Shown: in pieces, positions 8,280 through 15,356 of the stretch
How the letters are laid out: each line of letters begins with the position of its first letter
How positions within the stretch are numbered: the stretch's first letter is position 1
Assembly (NCBI RefSeq): GCF_014640335.1
Contig: NZ_BMGT01000003.1
Location: 355,149-419,148 of the forward strand
Length of the DNA: 64,000 bases
Origin: Edaphobacter dinghuensis
GTDB lineage: Bacteria; Acidobacteriota; Terriglobia; Terriglobales; Acidobacteriaceae
Reading direction: 5' to 3'
Program-made: the position numbers and the translations under genes
The notes under the pieces: model-generated
What the model was told of the DNA's origin: nothing
The model's input: the letters and a program-made list of their open reading frames with translations, nothing else
Databases searched by the model: none

Positions 8280-11200
8280 TTAGAAGAGGAGCTTCAAGCC
8301 GAATTGGATTTGTCGCGAGCTGGTTGCGGTTGCGGTGATGACGCCGGCGGTGGGGCTGGCGACAACGGCTGCGGTCTGGTTGGCCAACGTTCCCTGCGTG
8401 GGTCCGGAGGAGAAGACGACCTCGTTGGGTGTGGCGAAGTTGGTGTGGTTGAGGATGTTGAAGAACTCGGCGCGGAATTGTGCGTGAACGTGTTCGCCGA
8501 GTTGGGTGGATTTGTGTAGCGATAGGTCGAGATTAGCCAAGCCGGGGCCGACGAGCGTGTCGCGGCCGAGGTTGCCGAAGGTTCCATAGGCCGGTGCGCT
8601 GAAGGCGGCGGCGTTGAAGAACTGCGTCGGCGTATGCGGGTAGAGGTTGCCGTGGAAGTTGGGGTTGATGTTGGGGCGGACGGGGTTGCGGGTGTCTCCG
8701 CTACCGGTGGGGTTGTAGCCGAGCTGCGGCGAGAAGGGGAAGCCGGACTGGATGGCTGCGATGGCGCTAAGCGTCCAGCCGCTGATGGCGCGGTTGGTGA
8801 GGCCGTTGAAGTTCGCGCCGAAGCGGTGGTCTGCGCCGAAGGGCAGATCGTAGGTACCGTTGATGGAGGCGAGGTTGCGGATGTCGCTGGCGGACGGGCC
8901 GTAGTCGAGGTTGGGGTTGGCGGGATACATGGTGAAGGCGGGCGTGTTGGCGCTGACGCTGGTGTTCCACGCGGAGCCGTTGTCGAGGTTCTTCGACCAG
9001 GTGTAGTTGCCGCGGATCTGGAAGCCGTTGGCGAAGCTGCGGTGCAGGTCGGCTTCGAGGGCGTTGTAGTTGCTGATGCCTCCGGAGATCCACGAGGTGG
9101 TGTTGGCTACGAGCGGGTTGGCCTTGGTGGTTGTCGGATAGTAGATGGTTCCGTTGACGAGAGTAGTGACGGGTTCGTTTAGGTCGGCGGAGAGGATTTG
9201 ATGGTAGCCGTGCGAGCCTACGTAGCCGACGGTGAGCGAGGTGTTGGGTGCGAGCTGCTGCTCGACGCGGAGGTTCCAGCTAAGGACCGTTGGAGTGTAG
9301 ATGTCGGTCTGAACGTTGGAGGGAGAGACGAGAGAGCTGGCCGATGGCTTGGTGTTGGCGGTGATGTTGAGGCTGGAAACGGGAACGTTCGAGAGCGAGA
9401 GCGTGGTGTTGTACGGGGCGGACTGGTCGAGGCGGTAGTCGAGGTTATCGAGCAGAGAGCGGTGGATGCCGAAGCCTGCGCGGACAGAGGTCTTGCCGTT
9501 GCCGAGGACGTCCCATGCGAGGCCGACGCGAGGCTCGGGGAGGAACCTGGCGCGGTTGGTGGTGAGGGCGGAGCTGCCTACAGTTGGCGTGGTGTTGATG
9601 ACGGCTAATCCACCAGGGCCTCCGGGGGTGAAGGCGTAGTTGGAGGCGCGGCCCTGTGCTTCGTTGAAGCCGTTGGTGGACTCGAAGCGGAAGCCTGCGC
9701 GGACCTCAAGGCGCGGCGTGAAGTGGATGGTGTCTTCGATGTAGCCTGCGCCCATGAAAGAGCGCCAGCCCAATTCAGTCGGCGCGGGAACTACGGTGAA
9801 GGTTTTGACGGTGCCCTGGAGGAAGGTTGCGAGCGAGGCGAAGGAGGCCTGACCGTACTGGTTCTGGGCGAGGTTGTCGTTCGATTGCAGACGCTGAATC
9901 CAGCCACCGGCTTCGATCTGGTGGCGACCGTGGGTCCAGAAGATGTGGTCGTCGAAGGTGAAGAGGTTGCGCGTGGTGGTGTTGTCGGAACCTACGTTGC
10001 CGCCTGCTCCGGTGATCTGCGATGAGCCGTTGGAGGCGGTGCTGCCTGCGATGACGATGGCTCCGATGGGCTTGCCTTCGACCCAGCCGGGAACATCAAC
10101 CGGTGTCGAGCCGAGGAAGAAGAAGGATGCGCGGGAGAAGCCGAAGCGCGCGGTGTTGAGAAGTTGCGGCGAGAAGACGTGCTGCTCCTGCGCGCTCAGG
10201 ACCTGTTCGCGGAGGCTCTCGTTGATGAGAGAGAGCGGATTTTGCGTGGGCGTGTTGGCGGTAGAGTCGTCGATGGTGTAGACGCTGAAGAAGAGATCTT
10301 TAGGGCTGATGTTGTAGTCGAAGCGTGTGGTGCCGAAGTCTTCGCGGATGTGCTGCATGGGGTTGGAGAAGGCTTCGGCGATGCCGCTACCCAGCTCGGG
10401 GCCGTTGGCTACGGGCCACAGTGCGAGCAGCGGTTTGACGCTGGCTACAGCGGCGGCGCGGCTGGCGTTGTCGGGAACGAGGGTGACGTCGGAGAGGCCG
10501 AGGTTCTGGCGGTAGCCTTCGTAGTTGGCGAAGAGGAGGAGCTTGTCCTTCTTGATGGGGCCGCCGAGCGAGCCGCCGAAGTTGTTGCGCTGGAACTCGG
10601 GGATGGTGGCCTGGTCGAAGTAGTTGCGGGCGTCGAGGGCGGAGTTGCGGATGAACTCGTAGGCGGAGCCGTGCAGTTTATTTGTGCCTGATGCGGTTAC
10701 GATTGAGATCTGCGCGCCTTGGCGCTTGCCGTAGCTGGAGGAGTAGGTGTCGCTGACGACGTTGAACTCGCGCACGGCGTCGACGCCGAGGAGCTGGCCG
10801 CTGGTGCCGCCGGGAGTGACGTTGATGAGCGAGGCTCCGGTGTACTCGATGCCGTTGAGCAGAAAGAGATTGTCTTGTGGGCGGCGGCCGGAGATGGCAA
10901 ACATATTGCCAACCGAAGAATTTGAAGTGCCGATGGTGCCGGAGCGCTGGCCGGTGTAGTTGACGACGCCGGGGTTGAGGGTGATGAGCTGGTCGTAGCT
11001 GCGGCCGTTGAGGGGAAGCTGCTTGATCTGGCGTTCGTCGACCAGACCGGAGGTCTCCTGCGTCGAGGTGTTGACGACGGAGGGCGCGTCCTGCACCGTG
11101 ACCTGCTGCGCCACCGAATCGAGCGAGAGAGTGAGGTCGATCTGCTTGCTCTGGCCTACGGTGAGCGGGATGCCGATGCGGTGCGCGGGGCTGAAGCCCG

Positions 11201-11462
11201 CGAGCTCTGCGCTGATGGTGTAGGTGCCTACGGGGATGGAGGGCGCGGAGTAGCGGCCGTCGGATGCGGTGGTGAGGTTGCGCTCGTTGCCGGTTTCGTC
11301 GTTATGGACGAGGACTTTTGCGTTGGCCAGGGCGGCGCCAGTCGAATCGGTAACAGTGCCGGAGATGGTGCCGCCGACGATCTGCGCGTGCGCGGAGATA
11401 GCGAGAGAGATCGTCAGGATTGTGACGACGAGGGGGAGTTTTTTAGTGATGAAGTGATACAT
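8280..11462 (-). CDS. TonB-dependent receptor, Oar-like, with carboxypeptidase-regulatory domain
   Basis: An outer-membrane beta-barrel receptor for energy-dependent uptake of a large or scarce ligand. The 1060 residues comprise a signal peptide ending AISAHA (about 26), a carboxypeptidase-regulatory-like Ig-type fold (about 30-115, GTISGTVTDSTGAALANAKV), a plug (about 120-260, LPLNGRSYDQLITLNPGVV) and a barrel ending in FGLKLLF with the terminal Phe used by the Bam machinery. This architecture is greatly expanded in Acidobacteriota and its ligands are mostly unknown. It is preceded 100 nt upstream by a four-cysteine leader peptide that overlaps the end of a YeiH-type gene, so a sulfur-containing ligand or sulfur-regulated expression is a reasonable inference. 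TCTGGAG lies upstream of the ATG, close to the palindrome AGGAGCGCTCCT. Confidence 0.92.
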   Translation of the reverse strand: MYHFITKKLPLVVTILTISLAISAHAQIVGGTISGTVTDSTGAALANAKVLVHNDETGNERNLTTASDGRYSAPSIPVGTYTISAELAGFSPAHRIGIPLTVGQSKQIDLTLSLDSVAQQVTVQDAPSVVNTSTQETSGLVDERQIKQLPLNGRSYDQLITLNPGVVNYTGQRSGTIGTSNSSVGNMFAISGRRPQDNLFLLNGIEYTGASLINVTPGGTSGQLLGVDAVREFNVVSDTYSSSYGKRQGAQISIVTASGTNKLHGSAYEFIRNSALDARNYFDQATIPEFQRNNFGGSLGGPIKKDKLLLFANYEGYRQNLGLSDVTLVPDNASRAAAVASVKPLLALWPVANGPELGSGIAEAFSNPMQHIREDFGTTRFDYNISPKDLFFSVYTIDDSTANTPTQNPLSLINESLREQVLSAQEQHVFSPQLLNTARFGFSRASFFFLGSTPVDVPGWVEGKPIGAIVIAGSTASNGSSQITGAGGNVGSDNTTTRNLFTFDDHIFWTHGRHQIEAGGWIQRLQSNDNLAQNQYGQASFASLATFLQGTVKTFTVVPAPTELGWRSFMGAGYIEDTIHFTPRLEVRAGFRFESTNGFNEAQGRASNYAFTPGGPGGLAVINTTPTVGSSALTTNRARFLPEPRVGLAWDVLGNGKTSVRAGFGIHRSLLDNLDYRLDQSAPYNTTLSLSNVPVSSLNITANTKPSASSLVSPSNVQTDIYTPTVLSWNLRVEQQLAPNTSLTVGYVGSHGYHQILSADLNEPVTTLVNGTIYYPTTTKANPLVANTTSWISGGISNYNALEADLHRSFANGFQIRGNYTWSKNLDNGSAWNTSVSANTPAFTMYPANPNLDYGPSASDIRNLASINGTYDLPFGADHRFGANFNGLTNRAISGWTLSAIAAIQSGFPFSPQLGYNPTGSGDTRNPVRPNINPNFHGNLYPHTPTQFFNAAAFSAPAYGTFGNLGRDTLVGPGLANLDLSLHKSTQLGEHVHAQFRAEFFNILNHTNFATPNEVVFSSGPTQGTLANQTAAVVASPTAGVITATATSSRQIQFGLKLLF

Positions 11463-11562
11463 GGGGTCTCCAGAATGTATGGGTAGGAGCGCTCCTCGCT
11501 GGTTGGTTAAGGTGCGAGGTTGCGCGTTCTTCTTTAAGTTTTTTAGGGGAGCTGGTTCTTGC

Positions 11563-11613
11563 TTAGGCGCAACAACAACAGCTTTGAAGGGCGAGGCTAA
11601 CGGTGGTCATCAT
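11563..11613 (-). CDS. Four-cysteine leader peptide before the TonB receptor
   Basis: A 16-codon frame read directly from sequence: MMTTVSLALQSCCCCA then stop. The four Cys codons are TGT TGT TGT TGC. Its ATG overlaps the yeiH stop codon, and a good ribosome site (GGAG, 7 nt spacing) lies inside the yeiH 3' end, which suggests translational coupling. The Cys-codon region GTTGCGC (11567-11573) can pair with GCGCAAC (complement of 11519-11525) further down the leader, so a ribosome paused at the Cys codons would change the fold. This is the expected anatomy of a regulatory uORF sensing charged tRNA-Cys for the receptor gene 100 nt downstream. Function is inferred; a chance ORF is the alternative. 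Confidence 0.6.
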   Translation of the reverse strand: MMTTVSLALQSCCCCA

Positions 11614-12707
11614 TGGATTGCTCCGTGGCGGTAGCTCCAGTAGACGAGGCCGAGGGTGACTAATGCGATGAAGATTTCGCCGAGGATACCGACGATGAGA
11701 GGACGCCAGCCCTGGCCGACGAGATCTCTTAAATTGGTGCGCACACCGACTCCGGCAAAGGCGGGAAGGAAGGCCCAGCGGGAGAGGTTGGAAAGGCTGT
11801 TGAGCTGTCCGTGGGTGAAGAACCCAGAGGTCGCGAGGACCGAGATAGCGATGAAGCCGAGGACGAACTTGGGGAACTTCTGCCAGAGGAAGAGGGCTTT
11901 GTTTTCGACGGCGGCGGCTTGTCCCTGCGATGCCCAGTAGACGGCGTAACCGAGGACGACGAAGCCGAGGAAGGACGAACGCGCTGTTTTGGAGAGCACG
12001 GCGAAGCGTCCGGCGGCGTCGCCGTAGATGGCTCCGGTAACGGTGGCTTCGGCAGTGTTGTCGACGGCGAGGCCGGCCCAGATGCCGTAGGACTGCTGGC
12101 TCATGTGGAGCGCGTGGCCGATGGCAGGGAAGGTGAAGAGGGCGATGGCGCCGAGGGTGAGGATGGCTGCCATGGCGGTGGAGGTGTCCTCTTCGCTGGA
12201 GTCGATGGCTCCCTGCGTGGCCATGATGGCGGTGACGCCGCAGACGCTGCTGCCGATGGAGAGCAGGCTGGTGAGTTTGGGCGGCAGCTTGAAGATGCGG
12301 CCAAGCAAAGTCATGACGGTGAGCGAGAGGACAAGCTCAATGGCGACGAGGACGAGGGTCATGCCGCCGATGTGGAAGAGGTCCTGCATGAGGAAGCGGG
12401 CGCCGATGAGGACGATGCCGAGTTTGAGCCAGAGCTCGTAGGTGGCGACGCCGGGCTGGAAGATGCGGGCGACGCCGAAGGTGTTGCTGATGACGAGGCC
12501 GAGGATGATGGCCCAGAGAACGTACTCGATGTGGGGAAGGAGCCAGGTGGGATGTTCAGCGTGGAGGACGGCGAAGGTGTGCTCGAAGACTTTACCCAGA
12601 AGACCAACGCCGAAGAGCAGCGCCATGCCTGGAATCGTTTTAACGAAACGTGAGGCAGGGGAAGAAGCCGGACTGGCGGTCGGGTTGGGTAAAGTATGGG
12701 CGGACAT
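11610..12707 (-). CDS. yeiH: YeiH-type putative sulfate exporter family protein
   Basis: A polytopic inner-membrane protein of the YeiH family (PF03601 type, putative sulfate exporters), proposed to move sulfate or related anions; the direction of transport is not settled for most members. The start chosen is ATG 12707 (MSAHTLPNP), giving 365 residues. An open frame extends 70 codons upstream, but that part is Arg/His-rich and overlaps a separate small gene in another frame. Helices begin at FVKTIPGMALLFGVGLLG. Family-like stretches include YELWLKLGIVLIGARFL, IGSSVCGVTAIMATQGAI and AVDNTAEATVTGAIYGD, and the C-terminus is LRDLVGQGWRPLIVGILGE. It lies 23 nt after a 47-residue membrane protein and behind a Cys-rich leader with terminator, which supports a sulfur role. 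Confidence 0.85.
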   Translation of the reverse strand: MSAHTLPNPTASPASSPASRFVKTIPGMALLFGVGLLGKVFEHTFAVLHAEHPTWLLPHIEYVLWAIILGLVISNTFGVARIFQPGVATYELWLKLGIVLIGARFLMQDLFHIGGMTLVLVAIELVLSLTVMTLLGRIFKLPPKLTSLLSIGSSVCGVTAIMATQGAIDSSEEDTSTAMAAILTLGAIALFTFPAIGHALHMSQQSYGIWAGLAVDNTAEATVTGAIYGDAAGRFAVLSKTARSSFLGFVVLGYAVYWASQGQAAAVENKALFLWQKFPKFVLGFIAISVLATSGFFTHGQLNSLSNLSRWAFLPAFAGVGVRTNLRDLVGQGWRPLIVGILGEIFIALVTLGLVYWSYRHGAIQ

Positions 12708-12730
12708 GAGAGTGGCCAGCGGAACAGGGC

Positions 12731-12874
12731 CTAGAAGGGGATGGAAGGAATGATGTTGAAGCGGATGAGGGCGGCGAGCGCGAGGGCAATGGTTACAGCG
12801 ATGAGATCGACATTGATGGACAGTCTGCTGGCGGCGTGCGGTCTGGTTGGTGTCTGGTTCTGCGAGCTTGCCAT
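12731..12874 (-). CDS. 47-residue single-helix membrane protein
   Basis: A small gene read directly from the minus strand: it begins MASSQNQTPTRPHAASRL, continues with a hydrophobic stretch (VDLIAVTIALALAALIRF), and ends NIIPSIPF. A strong AGGAG lies 8 nt before the ATG, better than the site of yeiH itself, whose start follows 23 nt after this stop. The layout (soluble polar N-terminus, one helix of about 18-20 residues, short tail) fits a small inner-membrane partner of the transporter downstream. It sits just after the terminator that follows the Cys-rich leader, so it would be the first structural gene of the operon. I know of no named family for it. Confidence 0.72.
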   Translation of the reverse strand: MASSQNQTPTRPHAASRLSINVDLIAVTIALALAALIRFNIIPSIPF

Positions 12875-12900
12875 AATGAAGTCTCCTGCGTTTTGGTTCG

Positions 12901-12946
12901 GAAAAAGAAAAACCCACGTATCGCGATCTACGCTGATACGTGGGTT
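12901..12946 (-). terminator. Intrinsic terminator / putative attenuator before yeiH operon
   Basis: Minus strand: AACCCACGTATC (12946-12935), 12-nt loop, GATACGTGGGTT (12922-12911), then TTTCTTTTTC. It is a 12-bp perfect stem with a T-tract, placed 36 nt after the stop of the Cys-rich leader and only 27 nt before the first structural gene. A terminator inside what should be an operon leader is best explained as an attenuator. I could not identify a convincing antiterminator pairing by eye. Confidence 0.8.
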
Positions 12947-12982
12947 CCTTGAAGTGTCTAAGCTTGAGTTCGTTCTATTCGC

Positions 12983-13066
12983 TTAGGTCTGGGAAGATCC
13001 AACGCAGCAGCCATTGCCCATACAACAGAGGCAACAGGTACAAGCTGCGATGTGCATCAATCCCAT
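12983..13066 (-). CDS. Cysteine-rich leader peptide (27 residues, 7 Cys)
   Basis: The frame starts MGLMHI and contains AACTCCLCCMGNGCC before a short tail VGSSQT and TAA. Seven of 27 codons are Cys, in CxCC, CC and CC groups. There is no Shine-Dalgarno sequence; a promoter with -35 TTGACG and -10 TAACCT places the predicted transcript start at the ATG itself, so it would be a leaderless message. A second ATG at codon 4 is possible. Downstream lie a strong terminator, then a small membrane protein and a YeiH-type gene. By analogy with classic amino-acid attenuators and with poly-Cys uORFs of mycobacterial sulfur genes, it probably senses Cys-tRNA supply. The role is inferred. Confidence 0.65.
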   Translation of the reverse strand: MGLMHIAACTCCLCCMGNGCCVGSSQT

Positions 13067-13369
13067 GAAGTGAGGTTAGATGGTTTGGGCGGTGGCGTCA
13101 AGTTTTGAGGAAGAAGATGTAGTATTTACTGCGACTTAAAGAGGAAACCCACGCAGCGCGGTGGGGGCTGTTGCGTGGGTATTCCGGTAAAGCAACGAAG
13201 TGGGTGGACTTCGTTATGACCGACTCAACCCGAAGGGAGTCCTGCCACCCCTTTAAGGTAAAGCGAAAGGGTGGCAGAGTCAAGGGAGATTTGAAATGCA
13301 CGGAAGTACATGATTTCGCTTGAGATACTTTCAGAAATCAGCCTTCGCAATATGGCCCTGAAGGCTGGT
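13067..13369. other. Hairpin-rich intergenic region downstream of pckG
   Basis: 303 nt without a gene beyond the leader promoter. Four hairpins stand in series: 13242-13277 (CTGCCACCC with GGGTGGCAG, one bulge), 13222-13241 (GACTC/GAGTC), 13194-13215 (AACGAAGT/ACTTCGTT, 8 bp) and 13147-13180 (ACCCACGCA/TGCGTGGGT, 9 bp). Read on the minus strand the last is followed by TTCCTCTTT, so it is the likely pckG terminator. The others may form a structured 3' UTR. Confidence 0.55.
13073..13101 (-). promoter_or_regulatory. Predicted sigma-70-type promoter of the leader/yeiH operon
   Basis: -35 TTGACG (13101-13096), a 17-bp spacer and -10 TAACCT (13078-13073) on the minus strand. Six nt later the sequence reaches the leader ATG at 13066, which predicts leaderless translation. 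Confidence 0.5.
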
Positions 13370-15220
13370 TTAGAGGCGGCAGATGAGAAGCTCGCGCTCG
13401 TAGATCATCTCGGGAGGGAGGTGGTCGTGAACGAGCAAAAACAGTTCTTCGTGGTCCATGACCTCGTGTCTCCATTGGGTACGATCGACGGTTTGCAGCT
13501 CGTCGAAGGTCTTGCGGGGGAAGTCGAGGCCCTTCCAGTTGATGTCCTCGTAGCGGGGTGTCCAGCCGATGGGAGTCTCCTTGCCCAGGGCTCGGCCGTG
13601 GGCGCGGTCGACGATCCATTTAAGGACGCGCATGTTCTCGCTGAAGCCGGGCCAGAGGAATTTGCCGTCGGCGTCTTTGCGGAACCAATTGACGTGGAAG
13701 ATGCGTGGGGTAGCTGAGAGATTGCGCTGCATGCGCAGCCAGTGACGGAAGTAGTCGCCCATGTGGTATCCGCAGAAAGGAAGCATGGCCATGGGGTCGC
13801 GGCGGACCTTGCCGAGGGCTCCGCCGGCGGCTGCGGTGGTTTCGCTGCCCATGGTGGCTCCGATGTAGACGCCGGAGGACCAGTTGAATGCCTGGTAGAC
13901 GAGGGGCATGGTGGTGGCGCGACGGCCTCCGAAGACGATGGCGGAGATGGGGACGCCGTCGGGTGCCTCCCACGCGGGGTCGATGGTGGGACACTGGCTG
14001 GCGGGAGCGGTGAAGCGTCCGTTGGGGTGCGCGGCGGGTTTGCCGGTCTTTTTGCCGATGGCGGGGGTCCACTTGTTGCCCTGCCAGTCGAGGCATTCGG
14101 CGGGAGGCGTGTCGGTCATGCCCTCCCACCAGACGCCGCCGTCGGGGGTGAGGGCTACGTTGGTGAAGATGGTGTTGCGGGCGAGGGTCGCCATGGCGTT
14201 GGGGTTGGTCCTGGCGCTGGTGCCGGGGGCTACGCCGAAGAAGCCTGCCTCGGGATTGATGGCGCGAAGCTGGCCGGTGGCGTCGGGTTTGATCCAGGCG
14301 ATGTCGTCGCCAACCGTCCAGACCTTCCAGCCGTCGAAGCCCGCGGGCGGGATCATCATAGCGAAATTGGTCTTGCCACATGCTGAGGGGAAGGCGGCGG
14401 CGATGTAGGTCTTTTCGGTCTTGCCCTTCTTGTCGGGTGGGGATTCGACGCCGAGGATTAACATATGCTCGGCCATCCAGCCTTCGTCGCGCGCGATGTT
14501 GGAGGCGATGCGCAGGGCGAAGCACTTTTTGCCGAGCAGAGCGTTGCCGCCGTAACCGGAGCCGTAGCTCCAGATCTCGCGGGTCTCGGGGAAGTGGACG
14601 ATGTACTTGGTGTCGTTGCAGGGCCAGGGGACGTCTTTTTGCCCGGGGGCGAGGGGAGCGCCGACGGAGTGCAGGCAGGGAACGACGCGCTTAATGTCCT
14701 TGTCGATCTCGGCGAAGACGGGAGCGCCGATGCGGGCCATGATGCGCATGTTAACGACGGCATAGGCGGAGTCGGTGAGCTGGACACCGATCTGCGACAT
14801 GGGAGAGCCGACCGGGCCCATGCTGAAGGGCATGACGTACATGGTGCGCCCCTTCATACTGCCGCGAAAGAGCTGCTTCAATTTGCGGCGCATGGTGAAG
14901 GGGTCTTCCCAGTTGTTGGTGGGGCCGGCGTTGTCTTTGGAGAGCGAGCAGATGAAGGTGCGGTCTTCGACGCGGGCTACATCGTTGGGTGACGAGCGGG
15001 CGTAGAAGCAGCCCGGCCAGAGCTCTTCGTTGAGTGGGAAGAAGGTTCCGGCTTTGATGAGGACGTCGCAGAGCTGCTCGTACTCTTTTTGCGAACCGTC
15101 GATCCAGTGGATGTGATCGGGCTGGGTGAGTTCCGCCATCTTTTCGACCCAGCGGATGAGGTGCTTGTTGGTGGTGGGAGGGGCCGCGGGAGAGTTGGCG
15201 GTGGAGGGTGCGTTCTTCAT
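13370..15220 (-). CDS. pckG: Phosphoenolpyruvate carboxykinase (GTP)
   Basis: It converts oxaloacetate and GTP to phosphoenolpyruvate, CO2 and GDP, the entry step of gluconeogenesis; cytoplasmic and metal-dependent. The 616 residues match the usual length. The nucleotide-binding P-loop FPSACGKTN with its reactive Cys is at about 277-285. Family motifs [20 protein letters not shown] (about 131-150), [16 protein letters not shown] (about 218-233) and [18 protein letters not shown] are present, as is the C-terminal [16 protein letters not shown]. The start ATG begins [10 protein letters not shown], a short polar extension before the conserved [12 protein letters not shown]. It is transcribed alone toward a run of 3' hairpins. 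Confidence 0.96.
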   Translation of the reverse strand: MKNAPSTANSPAAPPTTNKHLIRWVEKMAELTQPDHIHWIDGSQKEYEQLCDVLIKAGTFFPLNEELWPGCFYARSSPNDVARVEDRTFICSLSKDNAGPTNNWEDPFTMRRKLKQLFRGSMKGRTMYVMPFSMGPVGSPMSQIGVQLTDSAYAVVNMRIMARIGAPVFAEIDKDIKRVVPCLHSVGAPLAPGQKDVPWPCNDTKYIVHFPETREIWSYGSGYGGNALLGKKCFALRIASNIARDEGWMAEHMLILGVESPPDKKGKTEKTYIAAAFPSACGKTNFAMMIPPAGFDGWKVWTVGDDIAWIKPDATGQLRAINPEAGFFGVAPGTSARTNPNAMATLARNTIFTNVALTPDGGVWWEGMTDTPPAECLDWQGNKWTPAIGKKTGKPAAHPNGRFTAPASQCPTIDPAWEAPDGVPISAIVFGGRRATTMPLVYQAFNWSSGVYIGATMGSETTAAAGGALGKVRRDPMAMLPFCGYHMGDYFRHWLRMQRNLSATPRIFHVNWFRKDADGKFLWPGFSENMRVLKWIVDRAHGRALGKETPIGWTPRYEDINWKGLDFPRKTFDELQTVDRTQWRHEVMDHEELFLLVHDHLPPEMIYERELLICRL

Positions 15221-15356
15221 AGGCGCAGGGACTCCTTAGGCTCCATGGTTCGCCTGTTACGGGAGCAGTGTCAATGGGTATCGCACATCTGTGCGCTTAT
15301 CGAACGAATGTGGCGAGATGACGCGGATGCAGTAGACTTCCGGCGAGGGGATTTTG

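Noticed and set aside
12708-12917. 70-codon N-terminal extension of the YeiH-type protein
   Set aside because: Arg/His-rich, lies over the small membrane-protein gene in another frame, and family members start near the first helix.
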